64,000 bases of DNA from Gongronella butleri (lineage: Eukaryota; Mucoromycota; Mucoromycetes; Mucorales; Cunninghamellaceae), in assembly GCA_025201375.1 (NCBI GenBank), contig JAIWZP010000028.1, positions 62,001 to 126,000 of the forward strand, written 5' to 3'. Positions 12,033 to 23,437 of this stretch are shown one piece after another (the first letter of the stretch is position 1; every line of letters begins with the position of its first letter). Under the pieces are notes generated by a model. The model did not search any database. It was not told the DNA's origin and saw only the letters and a program-made list of their open reading frames with translations. The position numbers and the translations under genes were made by a program.

Positions 12033-12359
12033 ACTCTTTTTTTTCCCCCAATTTTTTTTAATGCTCCCTCGTTTTTTTTTTTCATGCATACCTCTTTTCT
12101 TTTGAGTAAAAAAATATCCGATTTGCACCTTCAATCTGTAATTGCAAGTGTTTCAGGCCATCAATCTCATCCATTGGGCACAAAAAATAGCGCGTTCTTG
12201 ATCCAAACGAGACGCGATGGACCATCAAATTCAGCACCCGATGAGCGGACATTGAAGCTCGTCTTCTTTCAGCATCATCCCCTTTTTGAAATTTTTGACG
12301 GTCTCAAATTTTTTCTTTTTTTTCTTTTTTTTACACACTTTTTTGGCCTCTTTTTCAAT
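12033..12359. other. Short intergenic region
   Basis: About 330 bases with T-rich stretches and no gene. It must contain the 3' end of glycogen synthase and the promoter of the NDP kinase-like gene. An upstream in-frame ATG at 12084 is not favoured, because the peptide between it and 12360 looks like translated intergenic DNA. Confidence 0.5.
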
Positions 12360-12923
12360 ATGTATACGTTTTTTGTGAAACTTTTAATTGTGTTCCTTAT
12401 GTATGTGCCCTTTTTATTTATTGTATTTATTCCGTCGCGGACGATATTGCACAGCAACGACCGGCACTACGAGATTTGCAAGGCGTTGGCGACGCGCCAT
12501 CTTGGCAACTTGCCATACTGCCACAAAGAGACGACGCTCGCGGTTATAAAGCCCGACGGCATCCGCTACCAGGCCAACATCAAGCAATTGCTGCGTGAGC
12601 GCGGGTTTGCCATTGTACAAAAAAAGTGGCAGCAACTTACACCAGAGATCATTGACCAATGGTACGCCGACAAGCGCAATGCCACGTTTTATCCATCGCT
12701 TCAAGCGTATCTGCAGAGTGGGCCCGTGGAAGCGCTGCTGCTCGAACGCGTCGACGCCATTGGCGGCTTGCGCCGCATCGTGGGGCCCACCGATCCGATA
12801 TTGGCGCGACGTATTGCTCCACGGTCGCTCCGCGCCATTTACGGCACATCCATTGAAGCCAATGCCGTCCACGCAAGCGACTCGCCCGACGCCGTGCAAT
12901 TCGAGCAATCCGTACTGCTTTAA
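12360..12923 (+). CDS. Nucleoside diphosphate kinase-like protein with N-terminal membrane segment
   Basis: Single exon, 187 residues if the ATG at 12360 is used. The NDPK fold begins near residue 60 with TLAVIKPDGIR (active-site lysine). It continues through VGPTDPILARRIAPRSLRAIYG (conserved Thr and Arg) to NAVHASDSP, where the catalytic histidine and its preceding asparagine are kept, so phosphotransfer is possible. Housekeeping NDPKs read PGTIRGDF at the second block; here it is PRSLRAIY, so this is a divergent (NME5/6-like) member. Residues 4-27 are almost entirely hydrophobic, which would make it membrane-anchored or targeted. The start is uncertain; a Met at 12399 would shorten but not remove the hydrophobic part. 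The gene converges on threonine aldolase with only 76 bases between stop codons. Confidence 0.8.
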   Translation: MYTFFVKLLIVFLMYVPFLFIVFIPSRTILHSNDRHYEICKALATRHLGNLPYCHKETTLAVIKPDGIRYQANIKQLLRERGFAIVQKKWQQLTPEIIDQWYADKRNATFYPSLQAYLQSGPVEALLLERVDAIGGLRRIVGPTDPILARRIAPRSLRAIYGTSIEANAVHASDSPDAVQFEQSVLL

Positions 12924-12999
12924 AATTCTCCTCCGAAATAAGCAATTTTGTATTATATACATGTCTAATTTATTGGTAAAATTGATAAAAAAAAAAAGA

Positions 13000-14310
13000 T
13001 CACGCCTCGGCAGCGAGTTGTTCTTGGTACTTGTTGGTATTGTGAGCGGCGAGGACATCGCGGAAGACGCTAATCATGGTGTCGACGCATTGGCGATCAA
13101 TTTGATGGTGGAGGACAATGCGAGATTTGGTACCCATGCCACCAATCTTGATATTCTTGGCCAGGAGGGCAGGGGCAAGTTGATCTTGGACACTGATGCC
13201 TGCGCGTGCAGTGTCAATGAGGACCATATTGGTGTGGCATGGATATTGCAGATCAATGCCCATGTCCACGAGGTGATCGGCCAGGTGACGCGTCAATTTG
13301 TGTGTTTCGGGCATGGTGGGCACAATGGTCTCGATACAATGCTTGGCCACCGCCGCCAACGAGCCAGCCTGGCGCCAACCACCGCCAAACAGCTTGCGCA
13401 CATGTCGCGCACGATTGATGGCGTCGCGACTGCCGACCAAGATAGAGCCAATGGGCGCGCCCACGCCCTTGGACAGACAAAGCGACATGGTGTCGAAGCA
13501 TTTGCCGTATTCATGAAGAGGCACGCCCGTCGCCATGTGCGCATTCCACAAACGCGCGCCATCAAGATGCATAGCAAGACCACGGTCGCGCGCCAAAGCA
13601 CTAATGGCTTGCATTTCGGCAAGAGGCATCACCATGCCACTCAGGGTATTCTCCAAAGACACAAGACGCGTTGGCGCAGTATGCAGATCCGCCTCAATCA
13701 GATTGCCTTCAATCTCGCTGGCCGTCACGTGGATGCCATTGCGTGCTATCACAGGGCTCACGGTTGCACGCGAATGGAACGCAATGCCACCCGCTTCCCA
13801 AAGATACACGTGCGAGCGGCTGTCACACACCACAGAATGAGGGGGATGCGCCAAATGGCCAAAAATGCCGAATTGATTGCTTGCAGTGCCAGAAGAACAG
13901 AAAAGAGCAGCTTCGTGGCCACAAAGATCAGCCACATGCCGTTCCAGGGCATGCACACTAGCATCTTCCTATATAAAAAAATAAGCATTTTCTGTCAGAA
14001 AACAAAAAACAAAAAAAAACCGACGAAACGCACACAAGCGCGCACGGCCCCCTTAGTGCAACCTTATTTTACGTACCTCAAACACGCTGTCATTACGCGT
14101 TGCCTTCTTCATGACTTCAAACATCTCATCTGTGGGCGCCGTCACCGTGTCGCTTCGCAAGTCATACCACCTGGCATTGGGATCTTCATTGGCAGCCATA
14201 TGGTGCGATTGGTCATTGTGCAGGTTGTTGTGGATGTAAAGGGGCCTTGACGCGCTGGTCGAGAAGCATCGACGCGCAGCTTGAGCAACTTGCGATCTGA
14301 TCATCATCAT
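13000..14310 (-). CDS. L-threonine aldolase (low-specificity type), probable mitochondrial form
   Basis: PLP enzyme that splits threonine to glycine and acetaldehyde. Two exons on the minus strand: 14310-14077 and 13968-13000, with an intron at 13969-14076; about 400 residues. The N-terminus is Arg/Ser/Ala-rich without acids (MMMIRSQVAQAARRCFSTS), as in a mitochondrial presequence. The mature part opens with YDLRSDTVTAPTDEMFEVM, typical of the family. SSGTASNQ is the cofactor phosphate-binding loop, HLDGARLWNA carries the PLP-ring aspartate, and SLCLSKGVGAPIGS holds the Schiff-base lysine. Family length is about 350-400, so the gene appears intact. An open frame extends further upstream, but the string of three ATGs at 14302-14310 directly before the presequence is the likelier start. 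A 551-codon plus-strand frame opposite it is a shadow. Confidence 0.94.
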
Positions 14311-17300
14311 TTCTTGACAAAAATTACTAAAAGAGGTTCCACCGAGTAAAGAAAAGAAGAAAAAAATTTTTTTTATGGTAATCCCCTGGTTTTTATAGTC
14401 CAAGGCCTGTATCCACGATGAATCATCGCCGTGACCACTTTTACTGGCCGAGTTCCCACACTGTTTCATAATTCCACGATTTCCCGACCTTCCCCCTCTC
14501 CCTTTCCCCTTTGTCCCAAATTCTTGTGTCTCATTTGCCAAAAGCCACTCAGGCACCGCCAATCGTCATTGGCCATTGGCAAGCAAAGCCGATGCACTCC
14601 GTTTGTCAGCAATGAACCAACACAGGCAACCCGGGACCAAAAAAAAAAAATTGAAAAAAAAAAAAATGGGCTCATAAAATTTTGGTCTTGCTGGTCACGC
14701 CTCTATCCGTACGGATAGACGGATACATGCCATGGATGGCGGCAAAAAAAGAGCCCGGCATGGTTTGATTTGGCAGTAAAAAGATCAAAAGGAGACGCTT
14801 TGCACGTTGGTTGCTGATATAATATTGCCTGCGCTCTTTGTGCCAGAGAAACAACCCCGAGTCAACCACTTTTGGCAATGGCTTCTGAGCGCAGCTGCCG
14901 ATGGCCAAAAAGTGCCATTGCCAATTCTTGTTGGAAACAGGCTCCGCGACAAGGTGCGCTGCATAAACGACGATGCATACAGTACTTTTGATGACCTTTC
15001 AACACTTTCTCGGGGAGATGCATATAGTGACGGGTAATTATCATGCAATTCGCAATCCGGTGACACCGTATCAGCGTGAAATGGCGCGCCTAAAACGCCC
15101 TTTTTTTTCCATCAGACCCTTGGGGTGACGCGAGCTGATTCACGCGCAATCTACTCTTTTTTTTTGTGATCTTGAGCCTCCTCGCGTGTGCGCAGTGCAC
15201 ATCCAACGAGACCCATAGACTTCAGCTACTATGTGTCGTCGTTTTATGACAATATGTGACCTGGAATTTTGCAATTTTGGTTCCTGTTGGCCATCTAAAT
15301 GGTTTGCATACGCGCACAGGGACTCAAACGACAATCTGGAGTGACGGCAGGAACATTTGATCCATGATCATCGCTTGTAGGTTGATAACTTTATCGATAA
15401 ATCACTAAAGTACAGTAAAAACAAAATTAATTGCAAATTTCTCAGGCGCCAACTATTCGAATTCATTTTCATGGCACAACACGCGACAATCAGGAATCCT
15501 AACCACTCAAAAAGTAATTTTAGTGGCGCGTCGGATCAAGCATTCCTGACCAAAAAGATGATTTGGGTGCTTTAGCTGTCTTCAATTGATGATTTCGCAG
15601 CACTGCGATAATCTAATTGCCGACAAATTTTGCCATCGACGGCGTTGTGCCTCGTTTTCTCATATGTTTAAATTTGGGACCGTTTGGACACGTTTGTCCA
15701 GCGATGCCCTTTAAATTGGTCATTTTGACAAAAATCTGGCAGTGGCTGGCCAACCAGGCATTATAATGCCGCAAAACACATCGCAACGTGAATCAAAGAG
15801 CTAAAAACCCCAGAGTATAATTGAACATGCAGCTACCAAAAAGTCATTTGGGTGCGCTACAAGCAAATGCAAAAAAATGAACACTTTCGAGCCTCGAGAA
15901 GAAATTGAAAAAGTGGGTCCGCAGAATGTCCCCAGACTCTCACAAAAGAGACATCGCGTGGTGAAAACGCCAAATCGGCCAAAAACGAGCGCGATCGATC
16001 TGCTCGTTGGCGAGCAATGAGCAAAATCATATAAAACTTCAACCACGAATTTCACAGGCAAAACGCGTCCTGGAGTCGTGCTGGCGCGCCCACTAGCAAG
16101 AGACACTCCAGTTGCATGAATTTGATGAGAGACAGACGCGCGTAATTCGACGGCTGACGCGGTTTTTGACGCGTCGAAAAATCCCTATGAAGCTGAAACC
16201 GTGTCAAAAGTACCAAAAAATCGTCTTTTTTTATAGATCACATATGGTCATGTAAGCATCGAGGCATGCTCTTTCTGATGATAACACTTTCAAAGCGCTG
16301 CGGCTATTACTCGCTGAGTTTGCCTTGTAGTATAAAATCGCAGATTTTTGCGATTTACGCGACAACCAGTCTATGGCACGTCGTTTTTTTATTGCATTTT
16401 TATCGCTTACAAGATGGAATACACCCATGCTGGCAAGTTGGCGAGGCGATCTGCGGACCTAAATTTCGCAATTTTCGCCTCCTCGACTGCACCCCTTGGA
16501 AAATTCGTCATTTTTGAAAATCGTCGTTGCTCGGTTTCCAACGATCGCAGCGCCGCAAGAGTGGGATCATTTGAACGAGCGGCGCATGGAGTGATCGAAT
16601 CAAAGAGAATTCATCGTGATACATCGTGAAAAATGTCGGCAAACGAGCAAAATTGAACAAAAATCCTATGTCTATTAGAAAAGAACCTTCGCCCGTGCTC
16701 AACGAGAGCCGCTGCTTACCCCTTGTCTCGACGTGCTATCAGCAGCCGACGTCGGGTCCCCCAAGCCTGCTTATCATATCACGGTGCACCGGTCTGCCCC
16801 GCTGAGAAAAAATGAAAGAAAATGGGAAAAAGGGGACGAAAAGTCAACTCATTGGTCACCTTGGCGCAGTCCATGGTTGCCAAGGTGACGCGACGCGGTT
16901 GCCCGGCATGGATGGGTCGGCATTAGCCAGCGGCATAAACAAAAAAATATATCGGGCGTGGCCCGGTGCATCAACAAATGACAACAAAAGCGCACCATGA
17001 AAGGGGGACAGTGACAGTGATCATGGGTCCGGTGTGGATTCCAGGGTGCTCCCACGCCCAAAGCTTTCCCTTTCATCTTCCATTTGTGGACCCTGGGTAT
17101 AAGAGTTAAAAAAAAAAAGGACTACGGCAAGGCGTTCAACAATGTGATAGGTGTTTTGCCCGCCTGGGTTCAAAGGGCTTGGCAGCTGGCCTAGGGGATC
17201 ACGCTTGGGTTGCAAGCGGCGGCTGCGCCGTTGTCGCACCAATGACACAGCCCAATTGCTCATTTTATTTTTGTTCATGCATCCCCCTGTTTTGGCATCT

Positions 17301-17981
17301 CTTTACGTTTTCGTGCACACTTTTTAAAAATTGACATCGGCTTTACCCCTTGAGCGAGTCCTCGGCTCGATCCAAATCATTTTACGGCTTTACATCGACT
17401 ATGGGACAAGACCGCCGCGCTGCTTTTGGCAAGTTTCACCTATTTTCCTCTTTACAAAATCATTTCGTGTCACCGCAGTCCTCCCCTGGCAAATAATAGG
17501 CATCACGGGTGATTGGTACGTCATGGTGGCAATGGAAATGGGGGGAGGAAAAAAAGGCCAGGAAAGGCCGGCCGCAACCAACGTCATCAGGCCTAACCCC
17601 ATTTTTTTCTTTTTTTTTTTTTTTTTTTTTTACCACGGGGTGCGTGGCCACGCCCTGCGTGATTCAAAGGGTGGTAGATAAAAAAGGCAACCTCATGCTT
17701 GATATGGCCACTTCGGCGCTTCCATTGGTGGTCGGGGCATGAACTTTGCGATAGAAAATGCATTTGTGGGTCCAATCATGGCGATGCCTGCATTTTCAGC
17801 GCGGATGATATGCGTGGCGCGAGAAGGGAAGGGGGGTGATACGAGTAATCAGGAGCGCATAGCGAAGGATCCATCAAAAAGATACGTGCAGCCTTTTCTT
17901 TCTTTTTTTCCTTTCTTCTTTTCTTTCTTGCATTGATTCTTTTTTTCTTTCTCTTTTTATACAACATCCTTATATCTTACG
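14311..17981. other. Long intergenic region
   Basis: About 3.7 kb with no gene I can support. 15350-16650 has the same flavour as 25700-27700, 41150-41900 and 61200-62250: degenerate phrases such as TTGCTCGG, CGTTTTTGG and AAATTCGTCATTTTTGAAAA, probably old repeat debris. A hairpin-forming pair CACCTTGG/CCAAGGTG lies at 16857-16888, GACGCGTC at 16168-16175, and a T run at about 17604-17630. The last 90 bases are CT-rich and form the leader of the PQ-loop gene. Confidence 0.55.
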
Positions 17982-19390
17982 ATGACACAGTGTATACCCA
18001 CTAAGGATGGCATTCCTTACACACGATGGATTTATGTAAAATTCAAAAAACATCGCCGCCTGCGCAGCATGACTCATAAACTCATTGTTCCCCCCCCCTT
18101 CTTTCACCTAGTATATCTTTGGGGATTGTACATATGGGACGCAGGATACAGCAAGTTTGTTGCTCGGCTATTTTTCCATCTTGTTTTGGCTCAATGCCCA
18201 GTTGCCGTAAGATTGTCTTTTTTATTTCGTATTTTTACGACGCGTATGACGAATCTCACGTCATTTCCAGTCAGGTCATTGAGAATTATCGACGAGGCAC
18301 TGCCAAGGGACTCAGTTTCAATTTTCTGTCCATCTGGCTCGCTGGTAAGACCACAGAGACCATAATCAGCAGATTGCCTTTCCCCCCAAAATGAGAAAAA
18401 AAAGCGTGATCTCATTCATTTTTTTTTATCTTTTCTCGCTCCCCCTTTTTGCCTTTTGTCCCTCCGTTGGTTTGTTGGTCGCTTTCCCTCCCCCCTTTTT
18501 TTTATTCCTTTTGCAATACACCAGGTGATGTAGCTAATCTTGTCGGCTGTGTGCTGACCGGGCAATTGCCCTTTCAACGATACCTTGGCACGTATTTTGT
18601 CCTTGTGGACATCACGCTCGTGGCCCAATACATCTATTACTGTCACATCAAGCATGTCGACACGCCACCACCGACAAAGCCGTCATCATCATCGGCACCA
18701 AGAAACGCACAGCATCTTACGGCGGCCGCCAGCCAGTTTTTCCAGCATCCCTCCGTCAATACCCCCCTTTTAATTCAACGCCACCCCTTGGAGGATGAAA
18801 TTGCCCCTTATTCCACGTCGTCGTCGCCCGGAAAATGGTACACACTCAGCGATCAGCATGAACATGACGCGTCGTCGTCATCGTCGTCAACAGCGTCTTC
18901 TTCGCCATTCTCGTCGTCTCTCGCCAACAGCCCGAGCCAATCGACCGTCACCAGCGGCAAAAAGGTGACGTCGGTGCTTGGGCTCTTTTTCTTCATGGGG
19001 TATCAGGTGCCCCGATCGACCCTTTCCACACAACAAGACGACCTGACGAGCCAATCACTGGACCCAGTGACCATTGGCTTTATTTTTGCATGGATCTGCA
19101 CCTGTCTGTACCTGATGTCGCGCGTGCCCCAGATCGCAAAGAACTACAGACGCCAATCCGTCGAGGGGCTTGCGCCCTCCCTATTTATTTTTGCCGTCTT
19201 GGGCAACCTGACCTATGCATTGGGCATCCTCATCCACCCGGGCCAGACAAGGGCCTCCCTGATGGACGCTCTTCCTTATCTGCTCGGCAGCGCCGGCACC
19301 CTCATGTTCGACTTTACCATTTTCTTGCAATTTGTTTGGTACACCCGTCTGAAAAGGCAAAGAGAGCGAAAACGCATCACAGTCGTCTAA
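17982..19390 (+). CDS. PQ-loop membrane transporter (YPQ/PQLC2-like, vacuolar basic amino acid type)
   Basis: Four exons: 17982-18035, 18112-18206, 18271-18344 and 18525-19390; about 362 residues. The second exon, in the frame GDCTYGTQDTASLLLGYFSI, joins the third to give the first PQ motif (LPQVIENYRRGTAKGLSFNF). The second PQ loop is near residue 260, SRVPQIAKNYRRQSVEGLAP. Seven membrane spans are expected, as in Ypq1-3/Rtc2 and human PQLC2, which export cationic amino acids from vacuoles or lysosomes (family knowledge). Between the two halves sits an unusually long hydrophilic insert, about residues 118-222, rich in Ser and Pro and including runs of serine. The first exon is only 18 codons and was chosen because its frame and splice borders meet exactly; a single upstream open frame lacks the PQ motif. 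Confidence 0.88.
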
Positions 19391-19970
19391 ATAAATTCCC
19401 TGGATTCCCCCTTTTCCTTCTTCTCACTCTTTCCCCAATTAAGAAGAAGAAAAAAAAATAAAAAACAAAAACGCGTGCAGGTGTTCACGTCAAATCTTCA
19501 AATTAGCAACCTTTGTTTTGCCATCTTGGCGTCCCATTGGGTGCCCACGATTCCCCTTTTTTCACATCCTGTTGACACAACCCAACGAAGAAAATTGAAA
19601 AAAGGACTCCATGGGCAATCGCAATGGGCAAGGGAAGCAGATAGCAACAAAAAATAGGACGAAGGCGACGTGTCACGCGGCACAAGGGCTGCTGTTTTTT
19701 TTATCTTTCCTTGGTAATTGGGCATTGACAACAAGTGGAATGCCCACGGCAGATGTTCTCCCTGAAGAGTTGGGTTCATGCGTTCCCTCCCCTCCCACTT
19801 TGGAAAAAAAAAAAGGGCAGGAGAGACGGAGTTACACAATCGTGGAAGGGCTCCTTGAAAAAAAAAAAAAGTGAATTCCGAATTTTGGACCCTTTTCCTT
19901 TTTCTTTCCCCTTGTTCTTTTTTTTCTGCTGGTTGGCTTCTTTTCCTTCTTTGCTGATTCCCTTTTTCTT
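19391..19970. other. Intergenic region
   Basis: No gene seen. It begins with A-rich and T-rich tracts after the PQ-loop stop and ends in a CT-rich leader (19880-19970) before the next ATG. Confidence 0.5.
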
Positions 19971-22943
19971 ATGATATGCTTACGCTGGGCACGGCGCACC
20001 TACCTGGTCGTGGCCTTGCTACTTATCGCTCTGTATGCTCTGTGCTTCCAATTGGCCTTTGAACCGCAGCGCACGCCTCCGATCGTGCAATTCCACGCTA
20101 TGCCACCACCGTCTCCACCACGCGCCCACGCGCCACCAGCGGTGTTTTGGCCACAATTCTCGACGTGGCAGCAAGGTAAAACAAAAAAAAAAAAAGGAGA
20201 GGAGGAAAAGGAAACTACAAGAGAAAAACGAGAAAGCATGCTTAAACGGCCCTTTTTTATCATTTTGTTGTCAAAAGACCGCTGGACGGTGCCTGACCCG
20301 ACAACACGCGACCAAGGTTTCATGCAGAAAATGATCAATTATGCCATTGAGGGCCATTCGTACCGGGAATTGCAGCTTCTTGGTCAGGAAATGGACGTCT
20401 CATCGGCCAAGATTGGTGTGTCGTTGTATCTGGAGGACGCGCACCTGTTGCCAACGTTTGTCGATCTGCTTACGCGTCAAACAATAAGCCCTGCGTCGCT
20501 TTCTGTGCATTATGCAGGCAAATTGGCCCTGAGCGACATGGAACTCCCATTACACCCTCTCACGTTTCTTTGGTCCGTCCATCATGTCGACAACAAGCAT
20601 CAGTGGCTTGCAAGTCTTCCATTGGAGGACAATGCTGACCTTTGGGTACTGGATGGCACAGACAACATGCTGCAAAGGGCACCAAGTGCGTTTTTAAGCT
20701 ATTTGTACCGCGCGTCGCTTGTTCCAGAGTACCAATCGTCCCTGTTGGGTGTGCATGGCATGCTTCTTCCCGCCAATCTCAACAGCCACCTCGATCGCGC
20801 AACGGAATGGCACTGTTTGCCGTCATTGTCGCTGTTACCCGCGGTGTCACAGCCAGCCGATCTGCTTTTGGGATCGTGGCTGCTCAAAAAGGAATGGCGC
20901 GCGCATTTGCAACAAATGGCCTCATCAACGACGCTGCCCGTGCCATTCCTAATCAGCCAAGCATTGTCGCGCAACCACATCCCAACTGTCGTGCTCCCGC
21001 CTCCCGACGCCATGGCCCTGGATGACGAAACCGTCTCAAAAACGGCGTGCGCCACGATCTATCGCCAATTCGTAAACGATCCAATCTGGCAAAAGGAGCA
21101 AATGCGCCGCTCTGCGCCGTCCGCGCTTGATCGCCGCCAAATCGCATTGACGCGACATCCGTCCATGGTCTATCTTGTGGAAAATGCACATCAAGCGCAA
21201 ACGCTGGTCCCGCTCCTGTGCCGACCCCAGCAACACATGATCCATGTCCTTGTCGCCGGCTCGCAAGGCATGAGTGGCTCGGCGTTGCAACGAACTCTTA
21301 TGGGAATCGACACGCTCAGTTGCCTAGGACGTGATTGGATCACCGTTCACGACTTGGACGCCCATGACGCCAACACATTCGCAACACATATGATGCAAAT
21401 CATCGACATTTTGCGTCCACACGTCGTGCTTCATGTGTCGCCCCCGGAATCGTCTTTGGATCAGTTGCTCGCCACCATCGCCCCAAAACAACCGTGGACT
21501 CTCATTGCCATGCCTCAAGATCAAGTCCGTCATGCACTCTGGCTACCCGACCTGCCCCTGCAGGCATTGAGGCGTAAGTGTTGCCCTTTCTCCCCCTTTT
21601 TATTTGGGGAGTCTCCTTTTTTTTTTTTTTTTTTTACTTAATTTTATCGATTTTTAGACTGGAATCGCATCTCCATCCAGCTTGTTATCATCACGGACCG
21701 CCGGCCACATTCGTTATCGCGTCTGTTGCACTCATGCAGCAAGAGTTTCTTCCTTGGCGACAAGGTGGACGTGACGATCAATATGGAGCAATCGGCAGAC
21801 AAGGTGACGCACACGCTTGTCCAATCGTACAATTGGATGCACGGCAAAAAGACGCTGCGACACCGTGTGCAAAAGGGTGGATTGATGCCGGCCATTGTCG
21901 AGTCGTGGTACCCGCGACACGACGACGATTATGGCGTCTTGCTCGAGGATGACATTTCATTGTCACCGCTTTTCTACACGTGGCTAAAGTACAACATTTT
22001 GAAATACCGCTACAGCCCTGTGGACGCGCACGACAGCATGCTGGCCGACCGCATCTTTGGCATCAGCCTGTATTCGCCGCGCAATGTCGAACTGCACCTG
22101 GTTGGCCGCCGTCCATTTGATCCGACCGCCGTCTTGTACAATTCCACCTATCCGGCACGCATACCCTATGCGAGCCAGGTGCCATGCAGCTGGGGTGCCG
22201 TGTACTTTCCGCAACAATGGCGCGAATTCCACGCGTTTCTGACCGCGCAACTCGATGACATGGCGCAAAACCAGGTGCTCAATATTAGTCTGCCCATGAG
22301 TCGATCCGACCGCTGGAAGAAATCGTGGAAAAAGTACTTGATCCAGATGGTGTATTTGCGTGGCTACGTCATGGTGTACCCGAATTACCAGGATTTCGAG
22401 TCATTTGCCACAAACCACCTGGAAACAGGCACACATGTCAAGTCAGAAAAACGCCAGCGCATCATCGACTCGTTCTTGGTGCCATTGATGGCGCGCAACA
22501 CGCTCTTGCACCAATTGCCCGACCAGCGACTGCCGGACATTGCGAAAATGCCGATCCTCGACCTTTGGGGCAAGCTTGTCTCGCACGACATTCTGCAATC
22601 ACGCGCCGATCGCTGGCACACGCGCGTCTCCGCCTGTGAACGCTCAGTGACGCGTGCCCTGGACGACCCCAGCGACCTGTTGTGCCCGTTTTCCCTCGTC
22701 CCCGCCTGGGATCGCCCGGGCTATAGCCCGCCTTACAAAAAAATCAAAATCCCCACCCTCACCGAGGTTGTCGAGCCATTGGCTTACCAGACCGCCGTGG
22801 CACGCGTGCCAGACGCTCGCGAGGACACTCAGGACGACGACTTCCCATGGCGCATCGATGTCGCCGTGCTAAACCCTGTCACCGACGAAATTGCCGTCCA
22901 CGACGACGAATTGGCCGATCTTGTTGCCAATTTGCGCGCGTGA
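19971..22943 (+). CDS. Type II membrane glycosyltransferase-like protein (plant/fungal GT2-like)
   Basis: Three exons: 19971-20175, 20278-21573 and 21658-22943; about 928 residues. An N-terminal signal anchor (arginines, then VVALLLIALYALCFQLAF) is followed by a proline-rich stem, so a Golgi or ER lumenal enzyme is likely. The C-terminal half has the transferase signature: ISIQLVIITDRRPHSLSRLL (nucleotide-binding strand), a HRVQKGG segment and YGVLLEDDISLSPLFYTWLK, where EDD is the metal-binding acidic triad. CSWGAVYFP, further on, is typical of the acceptor side. Plant proteins annotated as glycosyltransferase family protein 2 share this pattern. The middle part (residues 90-500) has no motif I recognise and could be a degenerate second transferase-like domain. 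The first intron is a multiple of three, so a retained form would also be open. Donor sugar is unknown. Confidence 0.75.
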
Positions 22944-23437
22944 TGGGCTGTCAATGATCGTCCCTGGCGCCGCGCGCAACCCCCCCCCCCGCTTGGGGCA
23001 TATTTTAAGATGTTTATTTTTTTATCCCCCGCATGTATAATCTTGCTCCTTTTTTATAGCCCATGGCATCTTTTTACAGTGTATTTGGCTTTGGCTACGT
23101 TAGATACCCCCTTCCTCTTTTCTCTCTCTCTCTCTCTTTCTCGTTGTTGTCGCGATGGCATCCTTGTAAATAAGCATTGATCGATAATAAACATTCAAAA
23201 TCCCTCCATCTTTGTTGAGCATTGTCAAAAAAATAGTGCCCCAATGACCCAATTGATAGGCGAATCAAGGGAGAAAAAGGCGAAATAGAGCCCGTCGGGT
23301 ATGTGTGTTTTCGGAGCAGGTTGGGCCCCCATTTCTGCCCCAAGCCTTAAAAAATCTTTTTCAAAATCAGTGGGCACCCGGGCTTGCCTTTTTCTCTTTT
23401 CTTCCTCCCTCTTTTTTTTTTTATTTTTCACACAAAG
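22944..23437. other. Intergenic region before PDH E1-alpha
   Basis: About 490 bases, no gene. It includes a C run at 22980-22990, a TCTCTCTC microsatellite near 23120 and a CT/T-rich leader (23385-23430) next to the start codon. Confidence 0.5.

Noticed and set aside
11385..12134. 249-codon minus-strand frame opposite glycogen synthase
   Set aside because: Antisense shadow of the glycogen synthase last exon; low-complexity valine/leucine composition.
12595..14250. 551-codon plus-strand frame
   Set aside because: It is the antisense shadow of threonine aldolase, whose minus-strand exons have all family motifs.
14311..17981. tRNA or snRNA genes in the large gaps
   Set aside because: No GTTCGAAT-type T-loop with matching acceptor stem and no U6-like block was found by eye; a covariance-model scan would settle it.
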